A DNA stretch of 64,000 nt from Pinirhizobacter soli (GTDB lineage: Bacteria; Pseudomonadota; Gammaproteobacteria; Xanthomonadales; Rhodanobacteraceae). A program made the position numbers and the translations under genes. How positions within the stretch are numbered: the first letter of the stretch is position 1; the number at the start of each line of letters is the position of its first letter. The notes below the pieces were generated by a model. The model ran no database searches. It was not told the origin of the DNA and worked only from the letters and a program-made list of their open reading frames with translations. Positions 26,945 through 37,078 of this stretch are shown here, piece after piece. Where the stretch lies: positions 1,512,599 to 1,576,598 of the forward strand of contig NZ_JADZLQ010000001.1 in assembly GCF_015905305.1 (NCBI RefSeq), in the 5' to 3' direction.

Positions 26945-27860
26945 GAATATTCGAGATCTGCAATATCTTGTCGCCCTCGCCGAGCACCGGCATTTCGGCC
27001 GCGCGGCAGACGCCAGTTTCGTCAGCCAACCCACCTTGAGTACCCAGATCAAGAAGCTGGAAGACGAACTGGGTGTTTCACTGGTGGAACGTGCCCCGCG
27101 CAACGTGTTGCTGACCGAGGTCGGCGCGGAGATTGCCCGTCGCGCACGGGGCATCCTGGCCGAAGTCGACCAGATCAAGTCCATCGCCCAGCGCACCCGC
27201 GACCCTGAATCAGGCAGCCTGCGGCTGGGCATATTTCCCACGCTCGGGCCCTACCTGCTACCGCACATCGTGCCCCTGGTACGCGAGCGTTACCCGCGCC
27301 TGGAATTGCTGCTGCGCGAAGAAAAATCCGACCAGATCCTGCACATGTTGCGCGAAGGCTCGCTCGATGCCGGCATCCTCGCCCTGCCCCTGCACGACGA
27401 CAGCCTGCATACGGAATTCCTCTTCGAGGAATCCTTCGTGCTGGCCGTGCCCGAGAAGCATGCGCTCACACAATCGCGCAAGCTCACCATGGACGATCTT
27501 GCCGACCAGAGCCTGCTGCTGCTCGAAGACGGACACTGCATGCGAGACCAGGCACTGGAGGTTTGCCACATGGCCGGCGCTACGGAAAAGACAGGCTTCC
27601 GCGCCACCAGCTTAGAAACCCTGCGCCAGATGGTCGCCGCCAACGTCGGCATCACCCTGCTGCCGGCGCTGTCGGTGAAGCCGCCGGTGGCGCAGACCGG
27701 GCAAGTGCGCCTGCTGCGCTTCGCAGAGCCCGCACCGAGCCGCCGGATAGCCATGGTCTGGCGCAAGAGCTCGGCGGCCGGAGCGTTCCTGCAGGGCGTG
27801 GCGGATGTTATCCGCGGCCTGCCGGCCGACCTCTTCGACGATCACGACATCGCGGTCTGA
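26943..27860 (+). CDS. oxyR: Hydrogen peroxide-responsive LysR-type regulator OxyR
   Basis: OxyR senses peroxide through an intramolecular disulfide and activates antioxidant genes. The 305 residues match E. coli OxyR, and the redox cysteines fall on the same numbers, Cys199 (DGHCM) and Cys208 (EVCHM). The N-terminal 60 residues are a LysR helix-turn-helix (MNIRDLQYLVALAEHRHFGR). The substrate-binding domain follows. A -10-like TATGAT at 26926-26931 is only 11 bases before the ATG, and no Shine-Dalgarno sequence is seen, so the transcript may be nearly leaderless. Confidence 0.97.
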   Translation: MNIRDLQYLVALAEHRHFGRAADASFVSQPTLSTQIKKLEDELGVSLVERAPRNVLLTEVGAEIARRARGILAEVDQIKSIAQRTRDPESGSLRLGIFPTLGPYLLPHIVPLVRERYPRLELLLREEKSDQILHMLREGSLDAGILALPLHDDSLHTEFLFEESFVLAVPEKHALTQSRKLTMDDLADQSLLLLEDGHCMRDQALEVCHMAGATEKTGFRATSLETLRQMVAANVGITLLPALSVKPPVAQTGQVRLLRFAEPAPSRRIAMVWRKSSAAGAFLQGVADVIRGLPADLFDDHDIAV

Positions 27861-27863
27861 CCC

Positions 27864-28463
27864 TTGCGGCGCCTGGTACTGATCCTGCTGGCCATCGTGG
27901 TCGTCTTCGGGGCGATCCACTGGTGGCACCAGCGACCGGCCCGGCCGGGACCAGGCGTGCTGGCACCCGATGTACCGGTGCAGGTCGACCTCGACGCGGA
28001 CCAGGGCACTCGGCTCGTGCGGGGCGATGTCGTGCTCACCACACGGGCCCATTTCTCGATGACGGCCCGCGTGCTGGCACGCGAGGACTACGAATTCGAC
28101 GACCTGGCCCCCATCGTGCCTACGGACCTTGCCATGGGCTGGGGGCGGATGTCCGATACATCGGTGCTAAAGAGCATCGAAATCTCGCAATCAGGCCGGT
28201 TCTACTACTGGCATGTCGAGCAATTCCCGATTCCCGAGGGAGAAATCGTCGCGTCGAGCGCGAACATGCACATGATCCCCGCCGACGACGGGGTGAAGCG
28301 CGCGCTGGCGCGGGTCCGTCCTGGACAGGTCGTACACGTAGAAGGCTTCCTGGTGGACATCAACCGCCGCGATGGCCGCTGGTGGCATACCTCGCTCACC
28401 CGCACCGACTCAGGCGCGGGGGCCTGCGAGATCATCTACGTCGAATCGATCTCGGTTCAGTAG
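27864..28463 (+). CDS. Conserved membrane-anchored protein of unknown function
   Basis: A TTG-initiated frame three bases after the oxyR stop codon. The 199 residues start with a signal anchor (RRLVLILLAIVVVFGAIHWW) and continue as a soluble, probably periplasmic domain. Conserved-looking parts are VVLTTRAHFSMTARVL, ISQSGRFYYWHVEQFPIP, ANMHMIPADDGVKRAL and the closing GAGACEIIYVESI. I recall similar uncharacterised proteins in other proteobacteria but cannot name a family. Tight spacing suggests co-transcription with oxyR. Confidence 0.82.
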   Translation: MRRLVLILLAIVVVFGAIHWWHQRPARPGPGVLAPDVPVQVDLDADQGTRLVRGDVVLTTRAHFSMTARVLAREDYEFDDLAPIVPTDLAMGWGRMSDTSVLKSIEISQSGRFYYWHVEQFPIPEGEIVASSANMHMIPADDGVKRALARVRPGQVVHVEGFLVDINRRDGRWWHTSLTRTDSGAGACEIIYVESISVQ

Positions 28464-28975
28464 GCAAGAAGCCGGTGCAGCGGGGTCTCGCCCAACCAGC
28501 GGGACCGCCCGTTGAGCGTGGTCAGCTCGATCACCACACTGCCGCCTACCACCGTGGCACCTAAGTGCTCCACCAGGCGGCGGCCGGCTTCCAGAGTGCC
28601 GCCGGTGGCCAATACGTCGTCGACGATGATCGCGCGCTGCCCCGGGCGCAGGGCGTCGATACGCGCCTCCAGGCGATCCATGCCGTACTCGAGCACGTAA
28701 TCCACGCCCACCGTAAGCGGCGGCAGTTTGCCCGCCTTGCGCAGGGGCACGAACCCCGCACCCAGCCGCGCCGCCATCGCCGCGCCGAAGATGAACCCGC
28801 GCGATTCGATGCCACAGACCACCTCCACACCGGCGCCGCGCCAGGGCTGGCACAACAGATCCAGGCAGCGGGCAAAGCCGTCGGGGCTGGCCAGCAACGG
28901 GGTGATGTCCTTGAATCCGACACCAGGGCGGGGGAAGTCCGGCACGTGCCGGACCAGCGCTTCGATCTCATCCAT
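28457..28975 (-). CDS. apt: Adenine phosphoribosyltransferase
   Basis: Apt salvages adenine to AMP with PRPP. The 172 residues include the type I PRTase signature AIIVDDVLATGGT, which binds PRPP. IESRGFIFGA holds the flexible loop Arg and FPLRKAGKLP-like FVPLRKAGKLP lies nearby. The start at 28975 gives MDEIEALVRHVPDFPRPG, which aligns with the family. It converges with the unknown gene at 27864, overlapping it by seven bases. Confidence 0.96.
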   Translation of the reverse strand: MDEIEALVRHVPDFPRPGVGFKDITPLLASPDGFARCLDLLCQPWRGAGVEVVCGIESRGFIFGAAMAARLGAGFVPLRKAGKLPPLTVGVDYVLEYGMDRLEARIDALRPGQRAIIVDDVLATGGTLEAGRRLVEHLGATVVGGSVVIELTTLNGRSRWLGETPLHRLLAY

Positions 28976-29032
28976 CGCAAGGCTTCATCGTGGGGGGAAA
29001 GGCCCGCCCACGATAACCGAGGACGGTGACAC

Positions 29033-29305
29033 TCAGGCGGGAAGCAGTCCCGGGAAATCGAGGTCGCCGCTACTGGCAATCGCGCGAGCCTCGGCAAGGT
29101 CGGCGTCCACGGCGCGGACGATCGATTCGGCCGCGGCAGCGCAAGGCTCGGGCACCATCACGTTCAGTAAATCGCATACCGGCAGCTGCCCGATGCCGCC
29201 GGTAAGGAGCTCACCGGAGACGAAGGCCGGGATCTCCGCGCGTTCGAGCGCATCCTTGACCAGATGCGCGTCGAAGATATTCACGGCCCGGTAGACGATG
29301 TACAT
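29033..29305 (-). CDS. Putative signal-transducing protein DUF2007
   Basis: A 90-residue protein with the DUF2007 layout: MYIVYRAVNIFDAHLVKDAL, then a short loop, FVSGELLTGGIGQLP, and NVMVPEPCAAAAESIV. The fold is a small alpha/beta sandwich related to PII-like and ferredoxin-like domains. The function is unknown. It is monocistronic, lying between apt and the divergent glnS. Confidence 0.85.
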   Translation of the reverse strand: MYIVYRAVNIFDAHLVKDALERAEIPAFVSGELLTGGIGQLPVCDLLNVMVPEPCAAAAESIVRAVDADLAEARAIASSGDLDFPGLLPA

Positions 29306-29391
29306 GGCAGCACGCTAGCGCGCGGCGGCCATGCGGCGCAAGACCGGGTAGAATCGAAGGCTTGTCTTAGGCCCTCCTGGAACACGAACCG

Positions 29392-31155
<1,764 letters not shown>

Positions 31156-31157
31156 CC

Positions 31158-31715
31158 ATGTTGCTGGCGCAGATCCACCTGACACTTCCCGTGTGGGTCA
31201 ACGACGCGGTCGATGAGCGCCGCGTGTACGCGTCGGACGAAGACAAGGTTGGCCTGGCCATCGCGCTGTCGGCGGGTAACGTGGCACACGGTACCGGTGG
31301 ACCGTTCGGCGCCGTGGTGTTCGACGGTGAAGGGCGCGTGGTGGCGGCTGGCGTCAATCGCGTGGTGCCGCACAGCTGTTCGGTGGCCCACGCGGAGATC
31401 ATGGCGTACATGAGCGCACAGCAACGCCTGCAGCGTTTCCGCCTGAACGAAGGCGGCGGCCGCTACCTATTGGCCACCAGCGCGCAGCCGTGTTGCCAGT
31501 GCTACGGCGCCACTGTATGGGCGGGCGTGGACGAGCTCCTGATCGGCGCGCGCTCGACGGATGTGGAAGAGCTCACCGAATTCGACGAAGGCCCGCTTCC
31601 GGCCGACTGGGTGGGCGAACTGGAACGGCGAGGCATCGCGGTACGCACGGATATCCTGCGCGACGACGCGCGAAAGGTATTGGCTGCATACGGGCAGGAA
31701 GGCCCGGCGTATTGA
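31158..31715 (+). CDS. Nucleoside/nucleobase deaminase family protein
   Basis: A zinc-dependent deaminase of the CDA fold, 185 residues. The zinc site is His78-Ala-Glu80 in VAHAEIMA together with Cys112 and Cys115 in QPCCQCYG. GGPFGAVVF (48-56) is the substrate loop found in guanine deaminase and TadA-like enzymes. TadA itself would carry a PCxMC pattern and tRNA-binding C-terminus, so a free-base or nucleoside substrate is more likely, but which one is unknown. The gene starts two bases after glnS and its stop overlaps the next gene as TTGA. Confidence 0.85.
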   Translation: MLLAQIHLTLPVWVNDAVDERRVYASDEDKVGLAIALSAGNVAHGTGGPFGAVVFDGEGRVVAAGVNRVVPHSCSVAHAEIMAYMSAQQRLQRFRLNEGGGRYLLATSAQPCCQCYGATVWAGVDELLIGARSTDVEELTEFDEGPLPADWVGELERRGIAVRTDILRDDARKVLAAYGQEGPAY

Positions 31716-32404
31716 GCCGCTGGCGCGCAGCGCTCCCCCTCCTCCTGCTGGTCGCCACCGGCATCGTGCTTTTCTGCTCCGGCGCCTTTGACCGCCTGAG
31801 TCCCACGAACCTGGTCGCCGACCAGGACATGCTGCATGCGATGGTGGCGGCAAGCCCGCTATCCACGCGACTGACCTTCATCGGCCTGTTGACGCTGGCG
31901 GTGTCCACGGGTATCCCCGGCACCGTGGTGATCATCTTTGCCGGCGGGCTGATGTTCGGCCTGGTCGATGGCGCGATCTGTTCCACCATCGGCCTGGTGC
32001 TGGGGTCGCTATTGCTGTTCCTGGCCAGCCGGTACGCCTTCGGTGCAGGCTCCAAACATCCACCGGTGCTGGTGGAACGGCTTCGCCACGGCTTTGGCAG
32101 CCATCCGGTGAGCTACACCTTGTTCCTGCGCCTGGTCCCCATCTTGCCCTTCGGCGGCATGACCGTGGCCTTGGCCTGGCTGCGCTGCCCGCTGTGGCTG
32201 TTCCTGGGCGCCACGGCCGCGGGTGGTGCCGTCACCACGGTATTTGAAACATCCATCGGCGCGGGGCTGGACGTGGCCATGGCACAAGGCCAGCCGCTGG
32301 ACGCCAGCCTGCTGCTCAATCATCACGTCTTGATCCCGATGGGGGCGTTGGCCCTGCTGGCCCTGCTTCCGCTGCTGGTGGGCCGGCTACGCGGCCGGCC
32401 ATGA
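31712..32404 (+). CDS. TVP38/TMEM64 (DedA-superfamily) membrane protein
   Basis: A 230-residue inner-membrane protein with about five hydrophobic helices. Key motifs are STGIPGTVVIIFAGGLMFG and FLRLVPILPFGGMTVA, the paired re-entrant segments of the SNARE-associated/VTT domain found in TVP38, YdjZ and DedA proteins, some of which flip lipids. The TTG at 31712 overlaps the deaminase stop codon and follows AGGAAGG. The frame continues upstream over the deaminase gene without homology. Confidence 0.85.
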   Translation: MSRWRAALPLLLLVATGIVLFCSGAFDRLSPTNLVADQDMLHAMVAASPLSTRLTFIGLLTLAVSTGIPGTVVIIFAGGLMFGLVDGAICSTIGLVLGSLLLFLASRYAFGAGSKHPPVLVERLRHGFGSHPVSYTLFLRLVPILPFGGMTVALAWLRCPLWLFLGATAAGGAVTTVFETSIGAGLDVAMAQGQPLDASLLLNHHVLIPMGALALLALLPLLVGRLRGRP

Positions 32405-32408
32405 AGCC

Positions 32409-32765
32409 CTAGCGCATCGCGCGGATCAGGCCACTGCGCGCATGGATCTTGCCGCAGCCGGTGCAACGCCTGGAGATGCCGTGACGACTCTCGCGTTCGG
32501 CCTGGAGCAGGCAGCCGCAGACAAAACAACTTGCCACCGCCCCTGATTTCCAGCGCAGTAGCCGCAAGCTGGCCAGCCCCACCAGGGCGGCGGCCAGCAA
32601 GAGCAAGGCATAACCGGCCACCGAAGTGAGCGTCAGAGTCGATTCGGCGGCATCGGCGGCGTCGGCACCCAGGCTGCGGCCCACGCTTGCCAGGGCTGCG
32701 CCCGACGCGGCCACGCAGGTGGCAGGGGCATACAGGCGAAAGAACATGCGCGAGAGATAGGTCAC
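32409..32765 (-). CDS. Small membrane protein with a C-terminal zinc-ribbon-like motif
   Basis: A 118-residue protein with two hydrophobic segments (about residues 10-30 and 48-68). A C-terminal domain with two CxxC pairs follows: CFVCGC around residue 80 and CTGCGK around 101. It resembles a membrane-tethered zinc ribbon, but I do not recognise a family. The start is the GTG at 32765 behind AAGGGG, with an internal ATG at 32747 as an alternative. It converges with the TVP38 gene, four bases away. Confidence 0.7.
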   Translation of the reverse strand: MTYLSRMFFRLYAPATCVAASGAALASVGRSLGADAADAAESTLTLTSVAGYALLLLAAALVGLASLRLLRWKSGAVASCFVCGCLLQAERESRHGISRRCTGCGKIHARSGLIRAMR

Positions 32766-32888
32766 GGTCTTAAGCCCCTTGGATTGTCGCAGAGCGTGTC
32801 CTGACCGCCGTGCAAGACGGGTGAACGCTGCACGCCATCACCACGCGGCAGCGGCGACCATGCCCCTAGCCGAGGCAAGGAACCTGAC

Positions 32889-33296
32889 GTGGACCATCGA
32901 AAGCGCCCCGAGACCTACACCATCGACCACTTCGAAGCGGTGGACGACAGCACCCAGATCGAACCTCATCACCTTCCCCAGGCGTGCGCCGTGCTTTCCG
33001 GCGCGCCCGACCGCGAATGGCATCAATACTTCCTCGAATCCGCGCGCCAGGTCGAGCAGGCACGCCCGGGCATGCGGCTGGAGCTGTTGGCCGATCGCCT
33101 GCGCTTCTACACGCGCGCATCGACCGCCGAGGAAACCTGCTCTGCCGTGATCGCAGCGGTCCGCGACACCAACCGCGCTTACATGACGGTGCGGGAAGCT
33201 GAGAACCGCCGCACGGCCCAGCGCCGCGATGAAGTAGAAGAGCTGGGCAAAAAGCTGAAAGTGATCAGCAAGAACCTTGGCAAGGCTGCAGGCTGA
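32889..33296 (+). CDS. Hypothetical cytosolic protein, 135 aa
   Basis: A GTG start behind AAGGAAC opens a hydrophilic 135-residue protein. The middle (about 38-85) is mixed alpha/beta, with HQYFLESARQVEQARPGM and LLADRLRFYTRAS. The C-terminal 40 residues are basic and helical, ending KKLKVISKNLGKAAG. No membrane segment, signal or known motif is seen. Codon use is like its neighbours, so it is probably a real gene of the host lineage. Confidence 0.65.
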   Translation: MDHRKRPETYTIDHFEAVDDSTQIEPHHLPQACAVLSGAPDREWHQYFLESARQVEQARPGMRLELLADRLRFYTRASTAEETCSAVIAAVRDTNRAYMTVREAENRRTAQRRDEVEELGKKLKVISKNLGKAAG

Positions 33297-33405
33297 CCAC
33301 AACTGGTGTGCGTTTCCGGCATTCCTTCACCGTCAGCGAATTATTCCTTCCAGCGTTGGTCAAGTTACCGGGCTGGGTGAAGCATTTGACTTAGGATCGA
33401 GCGAC

Positions 33406-33654
33406 TTGCGCAAATGGATCTGCATTATCGCCGGCGGCCCCGACCACGGCGCGCTGGTACCACAGTGGTGTGACTTCACTGATTCGATGCCGCCGTCGTT
33501 CGATTCCAGCGACGGTCGCCCGCTCAAGCCGATTTCCTGCGTCAGTAACGGCGAGGACCATCGCTGCGTGATGATGCATCCACGCGCCACTCCCTTCGAA
33601 GTGGAAATGGCGGTGGCGATGCTGACAGCTTCGTTGGAGACGCCGCTTACTTAA
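33406..33654 (+). CDS. Hypothetical small protein, about 82 aa
   Basis: A frame is open from 33277. The credible start is the TTG at 33406 (MRKWICIIAGGPDHGALVP), preceded by AGGA at nine bases. The product is about 82 residues with four cysteines (WCDF, SCVSN, RCVMM and one in ICII). High G/C at third positions supports coding. The end overlaps the convergent DUF4399 gene by eight bases. No family recognised. Confidence 0.5.
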   Translation: MRKWICIIAGGPDHGALVPQWCDFTDSMPPSFDSSDGRPLKPISCVSNGEDHRCVMMHPRATPFEVEMAVAMLTASLETPLT

Positions 33655-34084
33655 CGGTGACGGTAATTTTCTTCGACACGATCGCCGGGTCGAAGGGAAT
33701 ATGGTTTTCGTCACCCAGTTCCAGCTGCAAGGTGTGCTTGCCCGGGGCCAGCTTCAGCGAGGTTTCGGTCTGGCCCTTGCCGAAGTGGATATGGGTGGCG
33801 TCGTTGGGGATGGGCGCGCCTGCGGACGGCAGGGTGTCTACATCCACCAGCAGGTGATGGTGACCGGTCCCTTCCTTCTTGACACCAGCGGGAGCCACGC
33901 CCATGCCCTTCAGGCCGAAGACCACGGTGACCTCGGGACCGACGGTGGCGCCATCCTTGGGCGAAACAATATAGACCTCGGCGCCGGCCGGGGCCTTGGT
34001 GACCGGCAGCGCCGGGGTGTCGGCAGCCATGGCCGTGGCCGTGGCCAGCGAGGCAAGCGCAAGGCTCATGATCAGTCGCTTCAT
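33647..34084 (-). CDS. Exported DUF4399 protein
   Basis: A 145-residue protein with an Ala-rich signal peptide (MKRLIMSLALASLATATAMA, cut near residue 21) and a mature beta-rich domain. DUF4399 hallmarks visible are VYIVSPKDGATVGPEV, GTGHHHLLVD, THIHFGKGQTE and PGKHTLQLELGD, with a His-rich centre suggesting metal binding. It is probably periplasmic; the function is not established. It is divergent from the transporter gene. Confidence 0.88.
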   Translation of the reverse strand: MKRLIMSLALASLATATAMAADTPALPVTKAPAGAEVYIVSPKDGATVGPEVTVVFGLKGMGVAPAGVKKEGTGHHHLLVDVDTLPSAGAPIPNDATHIHFGKGQTETSLKLAPGKHTLQLELGDENHIPFDPAIVSKKITVTVK

Positions 34085-34238
34085 CGGTGTGTCTCCTTCT
34101 TAGGGGGAAGACGAGTATAGGCGCGCGCTGCCGTCGCCTGCGGGGTTCGACCTTGGTCGGGTGGCAACAGGCCCTCGTCCATTTACCATGGGCCGATTCG
34201 CGGGCCAGCCAGGTCCGCGCACCACCAGGGGGAAGACC

Positions 34239-35873
34239 ATGTCGGACACCACGGCCGATGCCGGAATACTGGCACGGGAACGCATCATCGCCGGACCGAA
34301 ATTCAACCGCTGGCTGGTGCCCCCCGCGGCGCTGGCCATCCACCTTTCCATCGGCATGGCCTACGGGTTCTCGGTGTTCTGGCTGCCGATGACCAAGCTG
34401 CTGACGGGCACCGATGCCGCTGCCTGTGCAAACCTGGGCTTCTTCGCCCAGATGTTCACCAGCACGTGCAACTGGACGGTTCCGGCGGTCAATCACATAT
34501 TCGAAACCTTCATCGCCGTCCTGGGCATTTCCGCCTTCATCTGGGGTGGCTGGCTTGAACATGCCGGGCCGCGCAAGGCGGGCTTCTACGCCGCACTGTG
34601 CTGGGGCGGCGGGCTGGTGCTGGGAGGCATTGGCGTTTCCATCCACCAGTTGTGGCTGGTGTACCTGGGCTGCGGTTTGCTCGGCGGCATCGGACAGGGT
34701 TTGGGCTACATCACTCCCGTTTCCACCTTGATCAAATGGTTCCCCGACCGGCGCGGCCTTGCCACCGGTTTTGCCATCATGGGCTTCGGCGGTGGCGCCA
34801 TGATCGGCGCTCCGATCGCGGTGAAGCTGATGTCCGTCTTCAGCGTAGGCAGCGTGTCAGGCGTCCCCGCCACGCTGATGGTGATGGGCGCGATCTACCT
34901 GGTGGCGATGTCGCTGGGCGCCTTCGGCTTCCGCGTGCCGCCCAACGGCTGGAAGCCGGCCGGCTGGGTACCCAAGCCTGAAAAATCCACGGGATTGATT
35001 TCAAATCACCACGTGCATCTGTCGCGTGCCTGGCGCACGCCGCAGTTCTGGATGGTCTGGATCGTGCTGTGCATGAATGTCACCGCCGGCATCGGCGTGC
35101 TGTCGATGGCAAGCCCGATGTTCCAGGATGTCTTCGGCGGCGAACTGCTGGGCCTGAAAGGTTCCGGCACCGCCGGCCTCTCCGTCGAACAGAAGGCAGC
35201 CATCGCTGCCGCGGCTGCGGGCCTGGTGGGATTGATCAGCCTGTTCAATAGCGTCGGCCGCCTGGCATGGGCCTCGGCCTCGGACTACCTCGGGCGCAAG
35301 GCGACGTATGTCGTGTTCTTCGTGCTCGGCATCATCCTGTACTGCACGCTGCCCACGCTCGGGCACATGGGCCTGGCCGCCTTGTTCGTGATCGCGGTGT
35401 GCGTGGTGATGTCGATGTACGGCGGCGGCTTTGCCACGGTGCCGGCGTACCTGGCCGATCTCTTCGGCACCCAGATGGTCGGCGCCATCCATGGACGGTT
35501 GCTTACGGCCTGGTCGGTGGCGGGCGTGGCCGGTCCCATGCTGATCGCCTCGCTGCGGCAGAAGCAGCTGGACGCCGGTGTGGCCAACACGCTGGTATAC
35601 GACCGCACGCTGTATATCCTGGCCGGACTGCTGCTGATTGGGCTGATCGCCAATGCGATGGTGCGGCCGGTGAACGCGAAGTACCACATGACCGAGGCCG
35701 AGCTCGCCCACGAACGCTCGCTGCAGCACGAGGCGTCTACTGATGTAGCGCAGCGGGCGGCAGCGGCACGCGGCCCGTTCGGCGTGATCGGCGTGCTGGC
35801 ATGGCTGGCCGTGGGCATCCCGTTCCTGATCGGGGTGTACATCGCGCTGGCCAAGGCGGCGGCGCTGTTCTAA
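34239..35873 (+). CDS. OFA-type major facilitator transporter
   Basis: A 544-residue MFS protein with twelve predicted membrane helices. The family-typical start of helix 1 is RWLVPPAALAIHLSIGMAYG and the later loop has NSVGRLAWASASDYLGRK, both characteristic of the oxalate/formate antiporter (OFA) group that includes E. coli YhjX. It is longer than YhjX by an extended loop and C-terminal tail. The ATG at 34239 follows GGGGGAAG. The true substrate is unknown, and no oxalate genes are nearby. Confidence 0.86.
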   Translation: MSDTTADAGILARERIIAGPKFNRWLVPPAALAIHLSIGMAYGFSVFWLPMTKLLTGTDAAACANLGFFAQMFTSTCNWTVPAVNHIFETFIAVLGISAFIWGGWLEHAGPRKAGFYAALCWGGGLVLGGIGVSIHQLWLVYLGCGLLGGIGQGLGYITPVSTLIKWFPDRRGLATGFAIMGFGGGAMIGAPIAVKLMSVFSVGSVSGVPATLMVMGAIYLVAMSLGAFGFRVPPNGWKPAGWVPKPEKSTGLISNHHVHLSRAWRTPQFWMVWIVLCMNVTAGIGVLSMASPMFQDVFGGELLGLKGSGTAGLSVEQKAAIAAAAAGLVGLISLFNSVGRLAWASASDYLGRKATYVVFFVLGIILYCTLPTLGHMGLAALFVIAVCVVMSMYGGGFATVPAYLADLFGTQMVGAIHGRLLTAWSVAGVAGPMLIASLRQKQLDAGVANTLVYDRTLYILAGLLLIGLIANAMVRPVNAKYHMTEAELAHERSLQHEASTDVAQRAAAARGPFGVIGVLAWLAVGIPFLIGVYIALAKAAALF

Positions 35874-35897
35874 CCGTCCGGGTAGCAGATACAACGA

Positions 35898-35928
35898 CGG
35901 CCCGGGCTCACACCCGGGCCGCTGTTTT
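35898..35928 (+). terminator. Terminator after the OFA transporter
   Basis: CGGCCCGGG pairs with CCCGGGCCG around a six-base loop in a 9-bp stem, followed by CTGTTTT. It lies 24 bases after the transporter stop codon. Confidence 0.75.
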
Positions 35929-35939
35929 CTCGACGGCCA

Positions 35940-36152
35940 CTACATCTGCGAGCGGCACTCATTCGCCCAGGCACGAGCCTCGGCGATGAGAAAATGCAGG
36001 GCTTCAGCTTGCGTGGACATCGACAAGCCGACATAGCGACGGTTGAGCACCACGTCGCCCTGGTCAATGAGTGAAAATCCGTCTTCGAACAACTCCACTT
36101 CGAATCCGCGCACGCGCGCGATCCGCCCCTGGATCGTTTCTGAACGAGTCAT
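35940..36152 (-). CDS. Hypothetical protein, 70 aa
   Basis: A 70-residue acidic protein starting MTRSETIQGRIARVRGFEVE at the ATG at 36152, which follows GAGGGACAAC. It has no membrane segment. FEDGFSLIDQGDVVLNRRYV suggests a small beta-barrel, and the tail ALHFLIAEARAWANEC is helical. Unknown function. It is divergent from the amidase gene with 64 bases between. Confidence 0.65.
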   Translation of the reverse strand: MTRSETIQGRIARVRGFEVELFEDGFSLIDQGDVVLNRRYVGLSMSTQAEALHFLIAEARAWANECRSQM

Positions 36153-36216
36153 GTTGTCCCTCTCCCCGGGTGCATCCTGCACTGCCGGGCGGCGCTTCGC
36201 AAGTTATGATGGTCCG

Positions 36217-36942
36217 ATGCCCTTGCGCGCCCTTGCCCTCGCCGCCTGCCTGCTCCTTTCCGCCTGTGCCAGCGGCCCGGCGCCACAACGCAGCCCGCTT
36301 GCCCGCTGGACGCCCTCGCCCAACGAAAGCGCCCGTCGCCCTGAAATTATTGTGCTGCACCATACGGCGATTCCTGACATGGCGACCTCGCTGCAGGTGC
36401 TGCGCCAGCCAGGTGGCGACGACCCGGTAAGCGCCCATTATCTGGTAGGCCCCGACGGTGAAATCCGCCAGCTGGTGGACGACGGACGCCGTGCCTGGCA
36501 CGCGGGGGCATCGCGCTGGGGCACCATCACCGACGTCAACTCAGCCTCGATCGGCATCGAGATCGTCAACGACGGCCACTCACCCTTCCCGCCCGCGCAG
36601 ATCCAGGCACTGGTCGCGCTGCTCAACGATGTGACGCAACGGCTGGGCATCGCCAAAACCGCCGTGGTCGGCCATGCCGACATCGCGCCGGGGCGCAAGG
36701 ATGATCCGAGCGTTTATTTCCCGTGGGCGGAATTGGCGCGCTATGGATTCGGGCGCTGGTACGCGCTCCCACTGGCGCCGGCACCGCCCGGCTTCGATGC
36801 GATGAACGCCCTGCGCCTGGTCGGCTACGACACGCGTGATCCGCGCGCGGCGGTGGTCGCCTTCCACCGGCACTTCCGCGCGAGCGAAGGCGATGTCCTG
36901 GACGCGACGGATGCGGCCATCCTGGCGTCGTTGACGCGCTAA
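36217..36942 (+). CDS. Lipoprotein N-acetylmuramoyl-L-alanine amidase (AmiD-like)
   Basis: An Amidase_2 enzyme that cleaves muramyl-peptide bonds, most like E. coli AmiD. The 241 residues begin with a lipoprotein signal whose lipobox LLSAC places the acylated Cys at 17. Zinc-binding residues lie in VLHHTAIPD (His49/His50 region), with WHAGASRW and GHADIAPGRKDDP further on. The C-terminal 60 residues look like a peptidoglycan-binding domain. A -10 TATGAT ends six bases before the ATG and there is no ribosome binding site, so the mRNA may be leaderless. Confidence 0.92.
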   Translation: MPLRALALAACLLLSACASGPAPQRSPLARWTPSPNESARRPEIIVLHHTAIPDMATSLQVLRQPGGDDPVSAHYLVGPDGEIRQLVDDGRRAWHAGASRWGTITDVNSASIGIEIVNDGHSPFPPAQIQALVALLNDVTQRLGIAKTAVVGHADIAPGRKDDPSVYFPWAELARYGFGRWYALPLAPAPPGFDAMNALRLVGYDTRDPRAAVVAFHRHFRASEGDVLDATDAAILASLTR

Positions 36943-37078
36943 TTCACTAGCGCCCCAACGCGAACCTAATACCAAAGTCCTATCGACGCATTCCGTCGAG
37001 TCTGCTTTGATCGTGTGTGACCTACTGGAAGTCCATGTTAGCGGCAGGCTGACTGATTTCATCCGTCAAGGAGATCTC

